Positions 1-7,235 are shown, counted from the stretch's first letter. The stretch is 12,346 nucleotides of DNA from an uncultured Oscillospiraceae bacterium (GCA_934654755.1 CAKUGQ010000027.1:1-12346), one strand, 5' to 3'. Translations and numbers: made by a program. Notes: generated by a model from the sequence alone, not told the origin.

Positions 1-12
1 GGCTGACGCAAG

Positions 13-75
13 TCTCGCAATGACGGTTGTCGGTGCATGAGATTGCCACGGCCACCGGCGTGGCCTCGCAATGAC
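13..75. repeat. Dispersed palindromic repeat fragment (CTCGCAATGAC type)
   Basis: The 11-base word CTCGCAATGAC occurs at 14-24 and again at 65-75. Between the copies GGCCAC (50-55) pairs with GTGGCC (60-65) around a CGGC loop, and ATTGC (42-46) pairs with GCAAT (68-72), so the second unit folds into an imperfect hairpin. From memory, the reverse-strand pattern GTCATTGCGAGG...GTGGCAATCTC is a widespread dispersed intergenic repeat in Clostridia and other bacteria. No ORF is associated with it. It may extend left of the window. Confidence 0.55.
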
Positions 76-150
76 AACATGACAGGCCGTCAATATCCCC
101 TCCCGGTTTTATAAAGGCGGAGAAAAGGCAACGAAACCCGCAAAAAGTGC

Positions 151-179
151 TTGACAAGCCTTAAAAACTGCGCTAAAAT
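151..179 (+). promoter_or_regulatory. SigA-type promoter of the rpsF operon
   Basis: A perfect -35 box TTGACA (151-156) is followed after exactly 17 bases by TAAAAT (174-179). Transcription should start near 185-187, giving a leader of about 73 bases before rpsF. Near-consensus strength fits a ribosomal protein operon. Confidence 0.85.
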
Positions 180-185
180 AGTACG

Positions 186-229
186 GTCTGCGAATGCGGA
201 CAATCCTTGCCGCCGTCAGGAGCGGCGGC
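186..229 (+). promoter_or_regulatory. Structured rpsF leader, candidate S6:S18 autoregulatory RNA
   Basis: The transcribed leader contains two tandem hairpins. The first pairs 186-191 with 196-201 around a GAAT loop, with one G-U pair. The second pairs GCCGCCG (209-215) with CGGCGGC (223-229) around a 7-base loop, TCAGGAG. The rpsF ribosome binding site follows about 10 bases later. It is known that the S6:S18 complex binds a structured element in rpsF operon leaders of many bacteria to limit its own translation. The hairpins are seen; that this is such an element is inference, because I did not match it to the published consensus. Confidence 0.4.
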
Positions 230-258
230 CACAAGTCCAAAAGGAGGTGCACACAACA

Positions 259-555
259 ATGGCTAAGATTTCCGGCAAGTATGAGATCGTCTATATCATC
301 GACCCCGCTCAGGGCGAGGAGGGTATCGCCGCTCTCGTGGAAAAGTTCAAGGCGATGGTTGAAGCAGAAGGTACCCTCACGGGGATCGAGGAGTGGGGCA
401 AGCGCCGGCTGGCGTATCCCATCAACGATCTGCCCGAAGGCTACTACGTTCTGATGAACTGCGAATGCAAGCCCGAGCTCCCCGCTGAGCTCGACCGCGT
501 GTTCCGTATCACCGACGGCATTCTGCGCTCCATCATCGTCGCTGTTGAAGAGTAA
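259..555 (+). CDS. rpsF: 30S ribosomal protein S6
   Basis: This 98-residue protein is small ribosomal subunit protein S6, which binds 16S rRNA in the platform as a heterodimer with S18. Typical S6 features are the opening strand YEIVYIIDP (about residues 8-16), the central WGKRRLAYPI segment (about 48-57), the EGYYVLMNCE strand (about 62-71) and the RITDGILRSIIV segment near the end. The ATG at 259 is chosen because AAGGAGG (241-247 region) lies at correct spacing before it; an in-frame extension upstream would begin in the -35 box and cannot be translated from this promoter. Length is normal for the family, without the acidic tail of the E. coli protein. It is the first gene of the conserved rpsF-ssb-rpsR operon, and its stop codon overlaps the ssb ribosome binding site. 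Confidence 0.97.
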   Translation: MAKISGKYEIVYIIDPAQGEEGIAALVEKFKAMVEAEGTLTGIEEWGKRRLAYPINDLPEGYYVLMNCECKPELPAELDRVFRITDGILRSIIVAVEE

Positions 556-566
556 GGAGACAAACC

Positions 567-1046
567 ATGCTGAACCACATCGTTCTCATGGGGCGCCTCA
601 CCCGTGACCCCGAGCTTCGCCGGACGCAGTCCGGTATCGCGGTCGCTACCTTTACGCTGGCCGTTGACCGCGACTTCTCCGGTCAGGGCGGCGAGCGTGA
701 GACGGATTTCGTCGACATTGTGGCCTGGCGTGCTACGGCTGAGTTTGTCAGCAAGTATTTCACAAAGGGTCGCATGGCGGTGGTTTCCGGTCGTCTTCAG
801 ATTCGCAACTGGAACGACAAAGAGGGCAATAAACGCCGCAGCGCAGAGGTCATTGCCGATAACGTCTACTTCGGCGATTCCAAACGTGACGGCGAGGGTG
901 CTTATCCCGGCGGCTCCTATTCCGCCCCGTCCGGCAACGGCTACGGCTCCGCTCCGGCAGCCAGAGGCTATGGCGCTGCGCCGTCTCCCGCCCCTGCGTC
1001 CGATTTCTCCATGATCGAGGATGACGACAGCCAGCTTCCGTTCTGA
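567..1046 (+). CDS. ssb: Single-stranded DNA-binding protein
   Basis: This 159-residue protein is the bacterial SSB, which coats single-stranded DNA during replication, recombination and repair and recruits partner proteins through its C-terminal tip. The OB-fold domain covers about residues 1-105, starting MLNHIVLMGRLTRDPELR and containing the FVDIVAWRATAEFVSKYF and KGRMAVVSGRLQIRNW segments. A flexible linker of about 45 residues follows, rich in Gly, Ser, Ala, Pro and Tyr with repeated GYG/YGS-like units. The tip reads DDDSQLPF, close to the usual DDDIPF. The ribosome binding site AAGGAG (554-559) overlaps the rpsF stop codon, so translation is probably coupled. Location between rpsF and rpsR is the classic Gram-positive arrangement and marks this as the housekeeping SSB. 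Confidence 0.97.
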   Translation: MLNHIVLMGRLTRDPELRRTQSGIAVATFTLAVDRDFSGQGGERETDFVDIVAWRATAEFVSKYFTKGRMAVVSGRLQIRNWNDKEGNKRRSAEVIADNVYFGDSKRDGEGAYPGGSYSAPSGNGYGSAPAARGYGAAPSPAPASDFSMIEDDDSQLPF

Positions 1047-1088
1047 AGGAACTTTTCTACCTGAGTCTGTAAAAAGGAGGATTTCATC

Positions 1089-1322
1089 ATGGCCAATGAC
1101 AAGCTTCGCCCGCGTAAGCGCAAGAAGGTATGCAACTTCTGCGTCGACAAGGCGACCAGCATCGATTTCAAGGATTCCGCCAAGCTCCGCCGCTATATCT
1201 CCGAGCGCGGCAAGATCCTTCCCCGCCGTACAACCGGCACCTGCGCCGCACATCAGCGTCAGCTCACCATTGCGGTCAAGCGCGCCCGCATGATCGCCCT
1301 GCTGCCCTACGTCGCGGACTGA
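1089..1322 (+). CDS. rpsR: 30S ribosomal protein S18, zinc-ribbon (C+) form
   Basis: This 77-residue protein is ribosomal protein S18, the partner of S6 on the small-subunit platform. The RNA-binding core shows SIDFKDSAKLRRYISERGKI followed by LPRRTTGTC and QRQLTIAVKRARMIALLPY, all typical of S18. Four candidate metal ligands are visible: Cys15 and Cys18 in VCNFC, and Cys52 and His55 in TCAAH, consistent with a zinc-binding (C+) form. Such forms are known to be replaced by cysteine-free paralogues under zinc limitation in some bacteria; no paralogue is present here. A full AAGGAGG (1074-1080) stands 8 bases before the ATG. It is the last gene of the operon and is followed directly by a terminator. 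Confidence 0.97.
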   Translation: MANDKLRPRKRKKVCNFCVDKATSIDFKDSAKLRRYISERGKILPRRTTGTCAAHQRQLTIAVKRARMIALLPYVAD

Positions 1323-1333
1323 TTCCATCAACC

Positions 1334-1369
1334 GATAACACCTGCCTTCCGGCAGGTGTTATTCTTTTT
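1334..1369 (+). terminator. Intrinsic terminator of rpsF-ssb-rpsR
   Basis: Bases 1335-1346 pair perfectly with 1351-1362 (12 bp, plus a closing G-U pair) around a TTCC loop. The tract TTCTTTTT follows at once (1362-1369). It lies 12 bases after the rpsR stop codon. Confidence 0.92.
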
Positions 1370-1412
1370 CCGAGTCCATTTCCGATTTGTTGCAAAAATA
1401 TGACGAAAAACC

Positions 1413-1441
1413 TTGCGTTTCCGGCCGGCGCGCATTATAAT
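1413..1441 (+). promoter_or_regulatory. SigA-type promoter of the nucleoside transporter operon
   Basis: TTGCGT (1413-1418) and a perfect TATAAT (1436-1441) are separated by 17 bases. The spacer contains the GC-rich word GGCCGGCGCGC (1423-1433). The start should be near 1448, which leaves a leader of only about 44 bases before the first gene. That is too short for a purine or other known riboswitch, so any control would act at the promoter. Confidence 0.85.
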
Positions 1442-1491
1442 AATGGGAGAAATGACACCCAAAGCGAATCGACGAGGGAAGGCGGTAGTTT

Positions 1492-3033
1492 ATGCAATCG
1501 GATTATGTCATTGAAATGCTGCACATCAGAAAGGAATTTCCCGGCATCGTTGCAAACGACGATATTACGCTCCAGCTCCGGCGCGGTGAAATCCATGCCC
1601 TGCTTGGGGAAAACGGCGCGGGAAAATCGACTCTGATGTCCGTCCTGTTCGGCCTTTATCAGCCGGAGGAGGGCGAGATCAGAAAGAACGGAGAGGTCGT
1701 CAAAATCAACGACCCGAACGACGCAACCGCACTCGGCATTGGCATGGTGCACCAGCACTTCCAGCTCGTCGACGTGTTCTCGGTACTCGACAATATCGTG
1801 CTCGGTGCCGAAACGACAAAGCTCGGCTTCTTGCAGAAAAGAGAAGCCCGCAAGCGCGTACAGGAGCTTTCGGAACGCTATCACCTGCCGGTTGACCTCG
1901 ACGCCAAAGTCGAGGACATTACCGTCGGTATGCAGCAGCGCACCGAAATTCTCAAGATGCTCTACCGCGACAACGAAATCCTCATTTTTGACGAGCCGAC
2001 CGCCGTTCTGACACCGCAGGAGATTAACGAGCTGATGGAAACGATGCGCGGCTTTGCCGAAGAAGGCAAAAGCATCCTCTTCATCACGCACAAGCTCAAT
2101 GAGATCATGGCGGTCGCCGACCGCGTAACAATCCTGCGCAAGGGCAAATGCATCGGTACGGTCAATGTTTCCGACACGAATAAGCAGGAGCTTTCCACCA
2201 TGATGGTCGGCCGCCCCGTGCAGCTTGAAGTCCATAAGGCTCCCGCCGAACCGGGCGAGGTACTGCTGGAGGTGGAGGGTCTCTGCGTTCCCTCCCATCT
2301 GCATAAGCGCGACGCCGTACATGATGTGTCCTTTACCGTCCGCCGGGGCGAAATTGTTTGTATCGCCGGCATTGACGGCAACGGTCAATCGGAGCTGGTC
2401 AACGGCATCACCGGTCTGGAAAAGTCCCGCAGCGGCCGTGTCGATCTGATGGGTAAAGACATCTCCCATGCCTCCATCCGCACGCGGAATCTGGCGGGCA
2501 TCAGCCATATCCCGGAGGATCGCCACAAGCACGGACTGATTCTCGACTTCTCGCTGGAGGAAAACATTGTACTCCAGCGCTTCCGCGAGCCGGAATTCCA
2601 ACATCTCGGCTTTATCCGCAAGCCCGCCGTGCGCAGCTACGCCGAAGGGCTGATTGAGAAGTTCGACGTGCGTTCCGGCCAGGGGCCGATCACTCAGGCA
2701 CGCGCCATGTCCGGCGGCAACCAGCAGAAAGCCATCATCGCCCGCGAGATCGACCGCGGCTGTCCGTTACTTGTCGCCGTGCAGCCCACGCGCGGTCTGG
2801 ACGTCGGTGCGATTGAATACGTCCACTCGCAAATCGTTGCCGAGCGCGACAATGGGAAGGGCGTGCTGCTCGTTTCCCTGGAGCTGGACGAGGTTATGAG
2901 CCTCTCGGACCGTGTCCTTGTCATGTACGAAGGTGAGATCGTCGGTGAGTTTGACCCGAAAACGACGACTGTGCAGGAGCTCGGTCTGTATATGTCCGGC
3001 GCGAAGCGCCAAGGCAGGAAGGAGGATGCGTAA
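1492..3033 (+). CDS. Nucleoside ABC transporter, twin-domain ATPase (NupO/YufO type)
   Basis: This 513-residue cytoplasmic protein carries two ABC ATPase domains in one chain and should power the two permeases encoded downstream. Domain 1 has Walker A GENGAGKST (39-47), a Q-loop at GMVHQH (84-89), an unusual signature ITVGMQQR (143-150), Walker B ILIFDE (163-168) and the switch His200. Domain 2 has a good signature SGGNQQK (407-413) but a degenerate Walker A GIDGNGQSE (293-301), with Gln in place of the catalytic Lys. Its Walker B ends AVQPTRGLD, with Val-Gln where Asp-Glu is expected. This asymmetry is usual in the YufO/RbsA-like family: one composite site hydrolyses ATP and the other is structural. 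The gene is recognised as the B. subtilis nupO (yufO) type; nucleoside specificity is inferred from the family and from udk in the operon. The binding site AAGGCGG (1479-1485) supports this ATG. Confidence 0.9.
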   Translation: MQSDYVIEMLHIRKEFPGIVANDDITLQLRRGEIHALLGENGAGKSTLMSVLFGLYQPEEGEIRKNGEVVKINDPNDATALGIGMVHQHFQLVDVFSVLDNIVLGAETTKLGFLQKREARKRVQELSERYHLPVDLDAKVEDITVGMQQRTEILKMLYRDNEILIFDEPTAVLTPQEINELMETMRGFAEEGKSILFITHKLNEIMAVADRVTILRKGKCIGTVNVSDTNKQELSTMMVGRPVQLEVHKAPAEPGEVLLEVEGLCVPSHLHKRDAVHDVSFTVRRGEIVCIAGIDGNGQSELVNGITGLEKSRSGRVDLMGKDISHASIRTRNLAGISHIPEDRHKHGLILDFSLEENIVLQRFREPEFQHLGFIRKPAVRSYAEGLIEKFDVRSGQGPITQARAMSGGNQQKAIIAREIDRGCPLLVAVQPTRGLDVGAIEYVHSQIVAERDNGKGVLLVSLELDEVMSLSDRVLVMYEGEIVGEFDPKTTTVQELGLYMSGAKRQGRKEDA

Positions 3034-4248
3034 ATGAAAACCCTGCGTGAGCTTTATCATAAGGATGCCACGCGCTCCATCCTTGCCTCTCTGATCTCCA
3101 TTCTGATCGGATTGGTGCTCGGCGCGCTGATCGTGATCGTCGTCGGTGTGTGCAGCTCTTCCATTTCCGGCAAGGGAATCTGGGAGGGTGTGCGTCTGGT
3201 ATTCTTCGGCCTGTTCAGCACCGGACGCGATACCGCTACCAACTCGCTGTCGTTCGGCATTAACCCCCGAAACCTCGGCGATTTGCTCTTCCGCGCCACG
3301 CCGATTATCATGACCGGTCTGTCCGTCGCCGTCGCTTTCAAGACCGGCCTGTTCAACATCGGCGCTCCCGGTCAATACCTGATGGGCACCGTCGCAACGC
3401 TCTATATCGCCCTGGGCATTCCCGGCACTGCGGTGCCGCCGCTGCTGATCTGGCTGCTGGCACTGCTCGGCGGTCTCCTCGCCGGCGCAATTTGGGGCGC
3501 AATCCCCGGCCTGCTCAAGGCGACACTGAATATCAACGAGGTCATTACGAGCATCATGACAAACTGGATCGCCGCAAACCTCGTCACATGGCTCTTTGAC
3601 ATCGGCAATCTCAAAAACGCCGGCGAAGCCGGTAAGATCGCCTATATCCGCAAAACCGTTTCCAATCTGGTTGAAACGCCGAAGCTCGGGCTGGACAAAA
3701 TCTTCCCCGGTTCACAGGCAAACGCCGGTATCCTTGTCGCAATCCTTTTCGCGGTTCTGATCTATATTCTGATGACCAAGACCACACTGGGCTATCAGCT
3801 CAAGGCCTGCGGCAGCAACCGTTTCGCCGCAAAATACGCCGGTATCAATGATAAGCGGAACATCGTCCTGTCGATGTCCATTGCCGGTGCGCTTGCCGGC
3901 GGCGCCGCCGCGCTGTATTGGCTCTCCGGTAACACCGAATTCTACTGGGCCACCTATCAGTCGCTCCCGGCTGCCGGCTTCAACGGCATTCCGGTCGCAC
4001 TTCTGGCGTCGAATCATCCGATCGGCGTTGTCTTTGCCGGTCTGTTCATGTCCATGCTGAACATCGCGGGTCAGCAGCTCAAGAGCCTGACCCCCTATAA
4101 CGAATACATTACCGACATCGTGATTGCCGCGATCGTCTATCTCAGCGCTTTCTCGCTGGCAATCAAGCTGTGGCTCGGCCGCCGCAGAAAGACCGAGCAT
4201 ACCGCACTCACAACGGAAAACACGGAAAAGGAGGCGGACGGGCAATGA
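3034..4248 (+). CDS. Nucleoside ABC transporter permease 1 (NupP/YufP type)
   Basis: This 404-residue integral membrane protein is one half of the channel of the nucleoside importer. A membrane segment is clear at about residues 16-40, followed by an extracytoplasmic stretch and then several hydrophobic helices. The BPD_transp_2 family hallmarks are FNIGAPGQYLMG (about 106-117) and the cytoplasmic coupling region LKACGSNRFAAKYAGIN near residues 255-272, followed by a glycine/alanine-rich helix. The C-terminus is a charged tail (GRRRKTEH and following). The ATG directly follows the stop codon of the ATPase gene with no gap, and its AAGGAGG (3019-3025) lies inside that gene, so translation is probably coupled. 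It corresponds to B. subtilis nupP (yufP); transport of nucleosides rather than sugars is inferred from the family. Confidence 0.9.
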   Translation: MKTLRELYHKDATRSILASLISILIGLVLGALIVIVVGVCSSSISGKGIWEGVRLVFFGLFSTGRDTATNSLSFGINPRNLGDLLFRATPIIMTGLSVAVAFKTGLFNIGAPGQYLMGTVATLYIALGIPGTAVPPLLIWLLALLGGLLAGAIWGAIPGLLKATLNINEVITSIMTNWIAANLVTWLFDIGNLKNAGEAGKIAYIRKTVSNLVETPKLGLDKIFPGSQANAGILVAILFAVLIYILMTKTTLGYQLKACGSNRFAAKYAGINDKRNIVLSMSIAGALAGGAAALYWLSGNTEFYWATYQSLPAAGFNGIPVALLASNHPIGVVFAGLFMSMLNIAGQQLKSLTPYNEYITDIVIAAIVYLSAFSLAIKLWLGRRRKTEHTALTTENTEKEADGQ

Positions 4249-5255
4249 CATTCCTCATTCGTGAAACGATCACCTATATGATCCCGCTGATGATCGTCGC
4301 GCTGGCCGGTATCTATGCCGAGCGCAGCGGCGTCATCAACCTCGCTCTGGAGGGCATCATGATCCTCGGCGCCTTTATCGGCGTTCTGATGGTTAATCTC
4401 CTGCAGGCAAGCGGCACGTTTACCAAGGACAACGCACAGCTTCTTGTCCTGCTCGCCATGGGCGGCGCCGCGTTGATGGGCGCGATCTTCTCGCTGCTGC
4501 TTTCCTTTGCAGCCATCAATCTGCGCGCCGACCAGACCATCGGCGGTACGGCGCTCAATATGCTCGCCCCCGCGCTCGTCCTGTTCCTCATCAATCTCAT
4601 TGCAAATCAAAGCACACTCGATATGGCCAAGGGCGATGCCTCCACCTGGTTCATGCTCAAAAAGACCGATTTCGGCTTTGCGGCAGACCACGAGATGGGC
4701 TTTCTCGGTAGTATTTTCCTCGACCGCATCTATCTGAGCACCTACATCTGCATTGCTCTGTATGTAATCCTGTCGATTATACTGTACCGTACACGCTTTG
4801 GTCTGCGCCTGCGTGCCTGCGGCGAAAACCCGCAGGCGGCCAATTCGCTGGGCGTCAATGTCTACAAGATGCGTTATATCGGTGTAAGCATCTCCGGCGC
4901 ACTGGCCGGTCTGGGCGGCTTCGTCTTCGCTCTGACCACCTCCAACTGCGCCTCCAACGGCGCGGTCGCCGGCTTCGGTTTTCTCGCACTGGCAGTCATG
5001 ATCTTCGGCAACTGGAAGCCGCTCAACACGGCCGGCGCCGCGCTGCTGTTCGGCCTGTTCAAGTGTGTCGCCGCTGCCTACTCCAGCCTGGACATCAACG
5101 GCGACGGCCGCTATCTGCTGGCCGAATTGGGACTGAACCCGAATTTCTACCGGATGCTCCCCTACCTGATCACACTGATCGTCCTTTCGTTCACGTCGAA
5201 GAAGTCCCGCGCACCGAAGGCCGAGGGCATTCCCTACGACAAGGGCAGACGCTGA
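4245..5255 (+). CDS. Nucleoside ABC transporter permease 2 (NupQ/YufQ type)
   Basis: This 336-residue membrane protein is the second half of the importer channel. Family features are YAERSGVINLALEGIMILGAF in the first quarter, the NLRADQTIGGTALNMLAPAL segment, and the coupling region LRACGENPQAANSLGVNVYK (about 188-207), followed by the ISGALAGLGGF helix. The ATG at 4245 is preferred over longer in-frame starts because it shares the ATGA overlap with the end of the first permease gene and has AAGGAGG at 4228-4234. The protein then begins at the normal point for YufQ. It is shorter than the first permease because it lacks the long N-terminal insertion. Together with the ATPase this completes the membrane complex, but no substrate-binding lipoprotein gene is found in the operon. 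Confidence 0.9.
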   Translation: MTFLIRETITYMIPLMIVALAGIYAERSGVINLALEGIMILGAFIGVLMVNLLQASGTFTKDNAQLLVLLAMGGAALMGAIFSLLLSFAAINLRADQTIGGTALNMLAPALVLFLINLIANQSTLDMAKGDASTWFMLKKTDFGFAADHEMGFLGSIFLDRIYLSTYICIALYVILSIILYRTRFGLRLRACGENPQAANSLGVNVYKMRYIGVSISGALAGLGGFVFALTTSNCASNGAVAGFGFLALAVMIFGNWKPLNTAGAALLFGLFKCVAAAYSSLDINGDGRYLLAELGLNPNFYRMLPYLITLIVLSFTSKKSRAPKAEGIPYDKGRR

Positions 5256-5280
5256 CGCACGCTGCCGAGAGAGAAAGACT

Positions 5281-5904
5281 ATGGCAAATATTATTGTAAT
5301 CGGCATCGCCGGGGGCAGTGGCAGCGGTAAGACCACGCTTATGCGCAATCTCATCGCCAGGTTTGGCGACGCGATTTGTGTTCTGAGCCATGACAACTAC
5401 TACCGCGCACACGACGAGATGCCCTTTGAAGAGCGCACCAAGCTCAACTATGACCATCCGGATGCCTTCGAGACAGACATGATGATCGAGCATCTGAAGC
5501 TGCTCAAGCAGGGACAGGCCATCGAGTGCCCCACCTATGACTACACACTGCACAACCGCGCAAAGGAAACAATCCGTGTTGAGCCGCGGCCTGTCATTAT
5601 CGTCGAAGGAATCCTGATTTTTGAGAACCGTGCGCTGTGCGACCAGATGGATATCAAGATCTTCGTCGATACCGACGCAGATGTGCGCCTTATCCGCCGG
5701 ATCCGACGTGATGTGGCCAAGCGCGGACGCAGTCTGGAATCCGTTCTGTCGCAGTATCTGGCGACGGTCAAGCCCATGCATGAGCGGTTCGTCGAACCGA
5801 GCAAAAAGAACGCCGACCTCGTCGTGCTGGAAGGCGGGAAGAACCTTGTCGCACTGGAAATGATCAATCATCGCATCCAGCGGCACATCGACACATGCAA
5901 ATAG
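5281..5904 (+). CDS. udk: Uridine/cytidine kinase
   Basis: This 207-residue enzyme phosphorylates uridine and cytidine to UMP and CMP, the first step of pyrimidine nucleoside salvage. The P-loop is GGSGSGKT (11-18). The nucleoside-binding region reads SHDNYYR (36-42) and NYDHPDAFE (56-64), and PTYDYTLHNR follows in the expected place. The VEGILIF strand, the arginine-rich lid RRIRRDVAKRGRS and the EPSKKNADLVV end match Udk closely, and length is normal. It starts 25 bases after the second permease gene with only a weak binding site (GAGAGAAAG), and a terminator follows. Placement after a nucleoside importer suggests that the imported nucleoside is trapped by phosphorylation in the cell; this functional link is inference. 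Confidence 0.95.
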   Translation: MANIIVIGIAGGSGSGKTTLMRNLIARFGDAICVLSHDNYYRAHDEMPFEERTKLNYDHPDAFETDMMIEHLKLLKQGQAIECPTYDYTLHNRAKETIRVEPRPVIIVEGILIFENRALCDQMDIKIFVDTDADVRLIRRIRRDVAKRGRSLESVLSQYLATVKPMHERFVEPSKKNADLVVLEGGKNLVALEMINHRIQRHIDTCK

Positions 5905-5907
5905 CGG

Positions 5908-5939
5908 AAACGCCGGAGAGTCATGCTCTCCGGCGTTTT
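5908..5939. terminator. Bidirectional terminator between udk and the SEDS gene
   Basis: AAACGCCGGAGAG (5908-5920) pairs perfectly with 5926-5938 (13 bp) around a TCATG loop. On the plus strand it is followed by only a short T tract (TTTT at 5936-5939, then AA). It sits between two convergent genes, so it probably serves both, more strongly udk. Confidence 0.75.
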
Positions 5940-5956
5940 AAGCTTTCGTCTCCCCG

Positions 5957-7108
5957 TCACCACGGACGAATATACCGGGAAGTTGTCTCGCGGCTTGGCC
6001 GCATTTTGATGCCCGAAACGATACCCAGCGCCAGGTAGGTCGTCAGAAGTGAGCTGCCGCCGTAACTGAAAAACGGCAGCGCCAGACCGATGACCGGCAG
6101 CACTCCGATACACATTCCCACATTGATGAGAATCTGAAACAGGAACATTGCGGCAATGCCCATGCAGATCATACGATTCATATAATCCGGCGACTTGATA
6201 CCGACATAGACGACCCGCGCTACCACCAGCAGAAGCAGCACCAGTACCGCAAGGCAGCCGATCATGCCAAGCTGCTCTCCGATGGCGCAGAAAATGGCGT
6301 CCGTATGCTGCGCAGGGACGGAGCCGTTTTGGGTCATGGTGCCGTTAAACAATCCCTGTCCCGACAGGCCGCCGTTTCGCAGCGCCTGAAGCTGGCGGTT
6401 CGTCTGCCAAAGCTCATTGAGCCCCGTCGGGTCGATGGTCGGATCATAAAGGGCAAGGATGCGTCTCTTCTGGTCCTCGCGGATGACATACTGCCACAGC
6501 GTCGGCGCGGCAAGGGCAAAGGCGCCCGCACCGCCGAGAAACCACCAGAAATTGACGCCGCCGACATAGCACATCACAAGAAAAATAAAAATGAAAATCA
6601 GCGCGACGCCGGTATCGCGGGAAATCAAAATAATCTCGGCAACCATAAACAGCATGTGGAAGCCAAGCTGCCCGACGCAGCGAAGTGAGGAAACGTGGTT
6701 GCGGTGTATGCTCATGGTCTTTGCCAGAATGATAATATAGCCGATCTTGCAGACCTCGGCAGGCTGAATGTTAAACGGTAAAAAGGGAAACTCCAACCAG
6801 CTCAGGTTGCCGGTATTTCCCTGCACACCGAACACAAGCAGAAGCGCAATCAATCCGGCATTAAAGAGAAACAGCACGGTGCGCCAACCGGCAAGAATAT
6901 CAATGTCAATCGCGGTCATGACCAGATACAGCAGCACGCCGGCAATCAGCGCGCCGGTCTGAACGGTCAGATAGCGCGTATTGCCCGTGTAGGCCGAGGC
7001 GGTAACAATCATCACAATTCCGAACAGCGACGACACGACCGACAGCGCCAGAAGCACCATATCGCCCTTGCGGAACACATCCGCCACTCGCGTTTTCCAC
7101 TGTCTCAT
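5957..7108 (-). CDS. SEDS-family peptidoglycan glycosyltransferase (FtsW/RodA/SpoVE)
   Basis: This 383-residue polytopic membrane protein belongs to the SEDS family, which polymerises lipid II into glycan strands together with a class B penicillin-binding protein. Recognisable motifs are FNIQPAEVCKIG (canonical form FQPSELAK), GLSGQGLFNGT, VPAQHTDAIFCAIGEQLG with the essential Asp at residue 270, and the C-terminal LPVIGLALPFFSYGGSSLL. The sequence TLWQYVIREDQKRRILALYDP fits the loop before the catalytic region. The ATG at 7108 has a perfect AAGGAGG 7 bases upstream on the minus strand; longer in-frame starts have none. I cannot decide between RodA, FtsW and SpoVE. It stands alone with its own promoter, not beside mreBCD or a division cluster, so it could be an extra, perhaps sporulation-related, copy. 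Confidence 0.88.
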   Translation of the reverse strand: MRQWKTRVADVFRKGDMVLLALSVVSSLFGIVMIVTASAYTGNTRYLTVQTGALIAGVLLYLVMTAIDIDILAGWRTVLFLFNAGLIALLLVFGVQGNTGNLSWLEFPFLPFNIQPAEVCKIGYIIILAKTMSIHRNHVSSLRCVGQLGFHMLFMVAEIILISRDTGVALIFIFIFLVMCYVGGVNFWWFLGGAGAFALAAPTLWQYVIREDQKRRILALYDPTIDPTGLNELWQTNRQLQALRNGGLSGQGLFNGTMTQNGSVPAQHTDAIFCAIGEQLGMIGCLAVLVLLLLVVARVVYVGIKSPDYMNRMICMGIAAMFLFQILINVGMCIGVLPVIGLALPFFSYGGSSLLTTYLALGIVSGIKMRPSRETTSRYIRPW

Positions 7109-7140
7109 ACCGCCACCTCCTTCGCCGAGTGCCGGTAAAT

Positions 7141-7169
7141 AGTATATCATTCTCCGTGGCGCGTGTAAA
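7141..7169 (-). promoter_or_regulatory. Promoter of the SEDS gene
   Basis: Read on the minus strand, TTTACA (7169-7164) is followed after 17 bases by TATACT (7146-7141). The gene starts about 33 bases beyond the -10 box. Confidence 0.75.
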
Positions 7170-7185
7170 CACCCAAAAGAAAGTT

Positions 7186-7214
7186 TTGCAAAATCCGTCG
7201 CAGCGTGCTACAAT
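7186..7214 (+). promoter_or_regulatory. Promoter of tsaE-tsaB-upp
   Basis: TTGCAA (7186-7191) and TACAAT (7209-7214) are 17 bases apart, with an extended -10 element TGC directly before the second box. The start falls near 7221, so the leader is only about 15 bases and begins at the ribosome binding site AAAGGA (7221-7226). It is arranged back to back with the SEDS promoter, with 16 bases between the two -35 boxes. Confidence 0.8.
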
Positions 7215-7235
7215 AGGATAAAAGGATGTGACGCA

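Noticed and set aside
151..258. In-frame upstream extension of rpsF starting at TTG 151
   Set aside because: That TTG is the first three bases of the -35 box, so it lies upstream of the transcript start.
444..1331. Minus-strand ORF (295 codons) opposite rpsF, ssb and rpsR
   Set aside because: It spans three well-supported ribosomal and SSB genes on the other strand and has no recognisable motif.
1442..1491. Riboswitch before the nucleoside transporter operon
   Set aside because: The predicted leader is only about 44 bases and shows no purine aptamer elements or terminator.
1435..2604. Minus-strand ORF (389 codons) opposite the ABC ATPase gene
   Set aside because: It is the shadow of domain 1 and part of domain 2 of the ATPase, has no family resemblance, and crosses the promoter region.
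4137..5396. Long minus-strand ORF (419 codons) opposite the second permease gene
   Set aside because: It is antisense to a clear membrane protein gene, shows a low-complexity charged composition typical of GC-rich shadow frames, has no recognisable domain, and runs across the gene boundary into udk.
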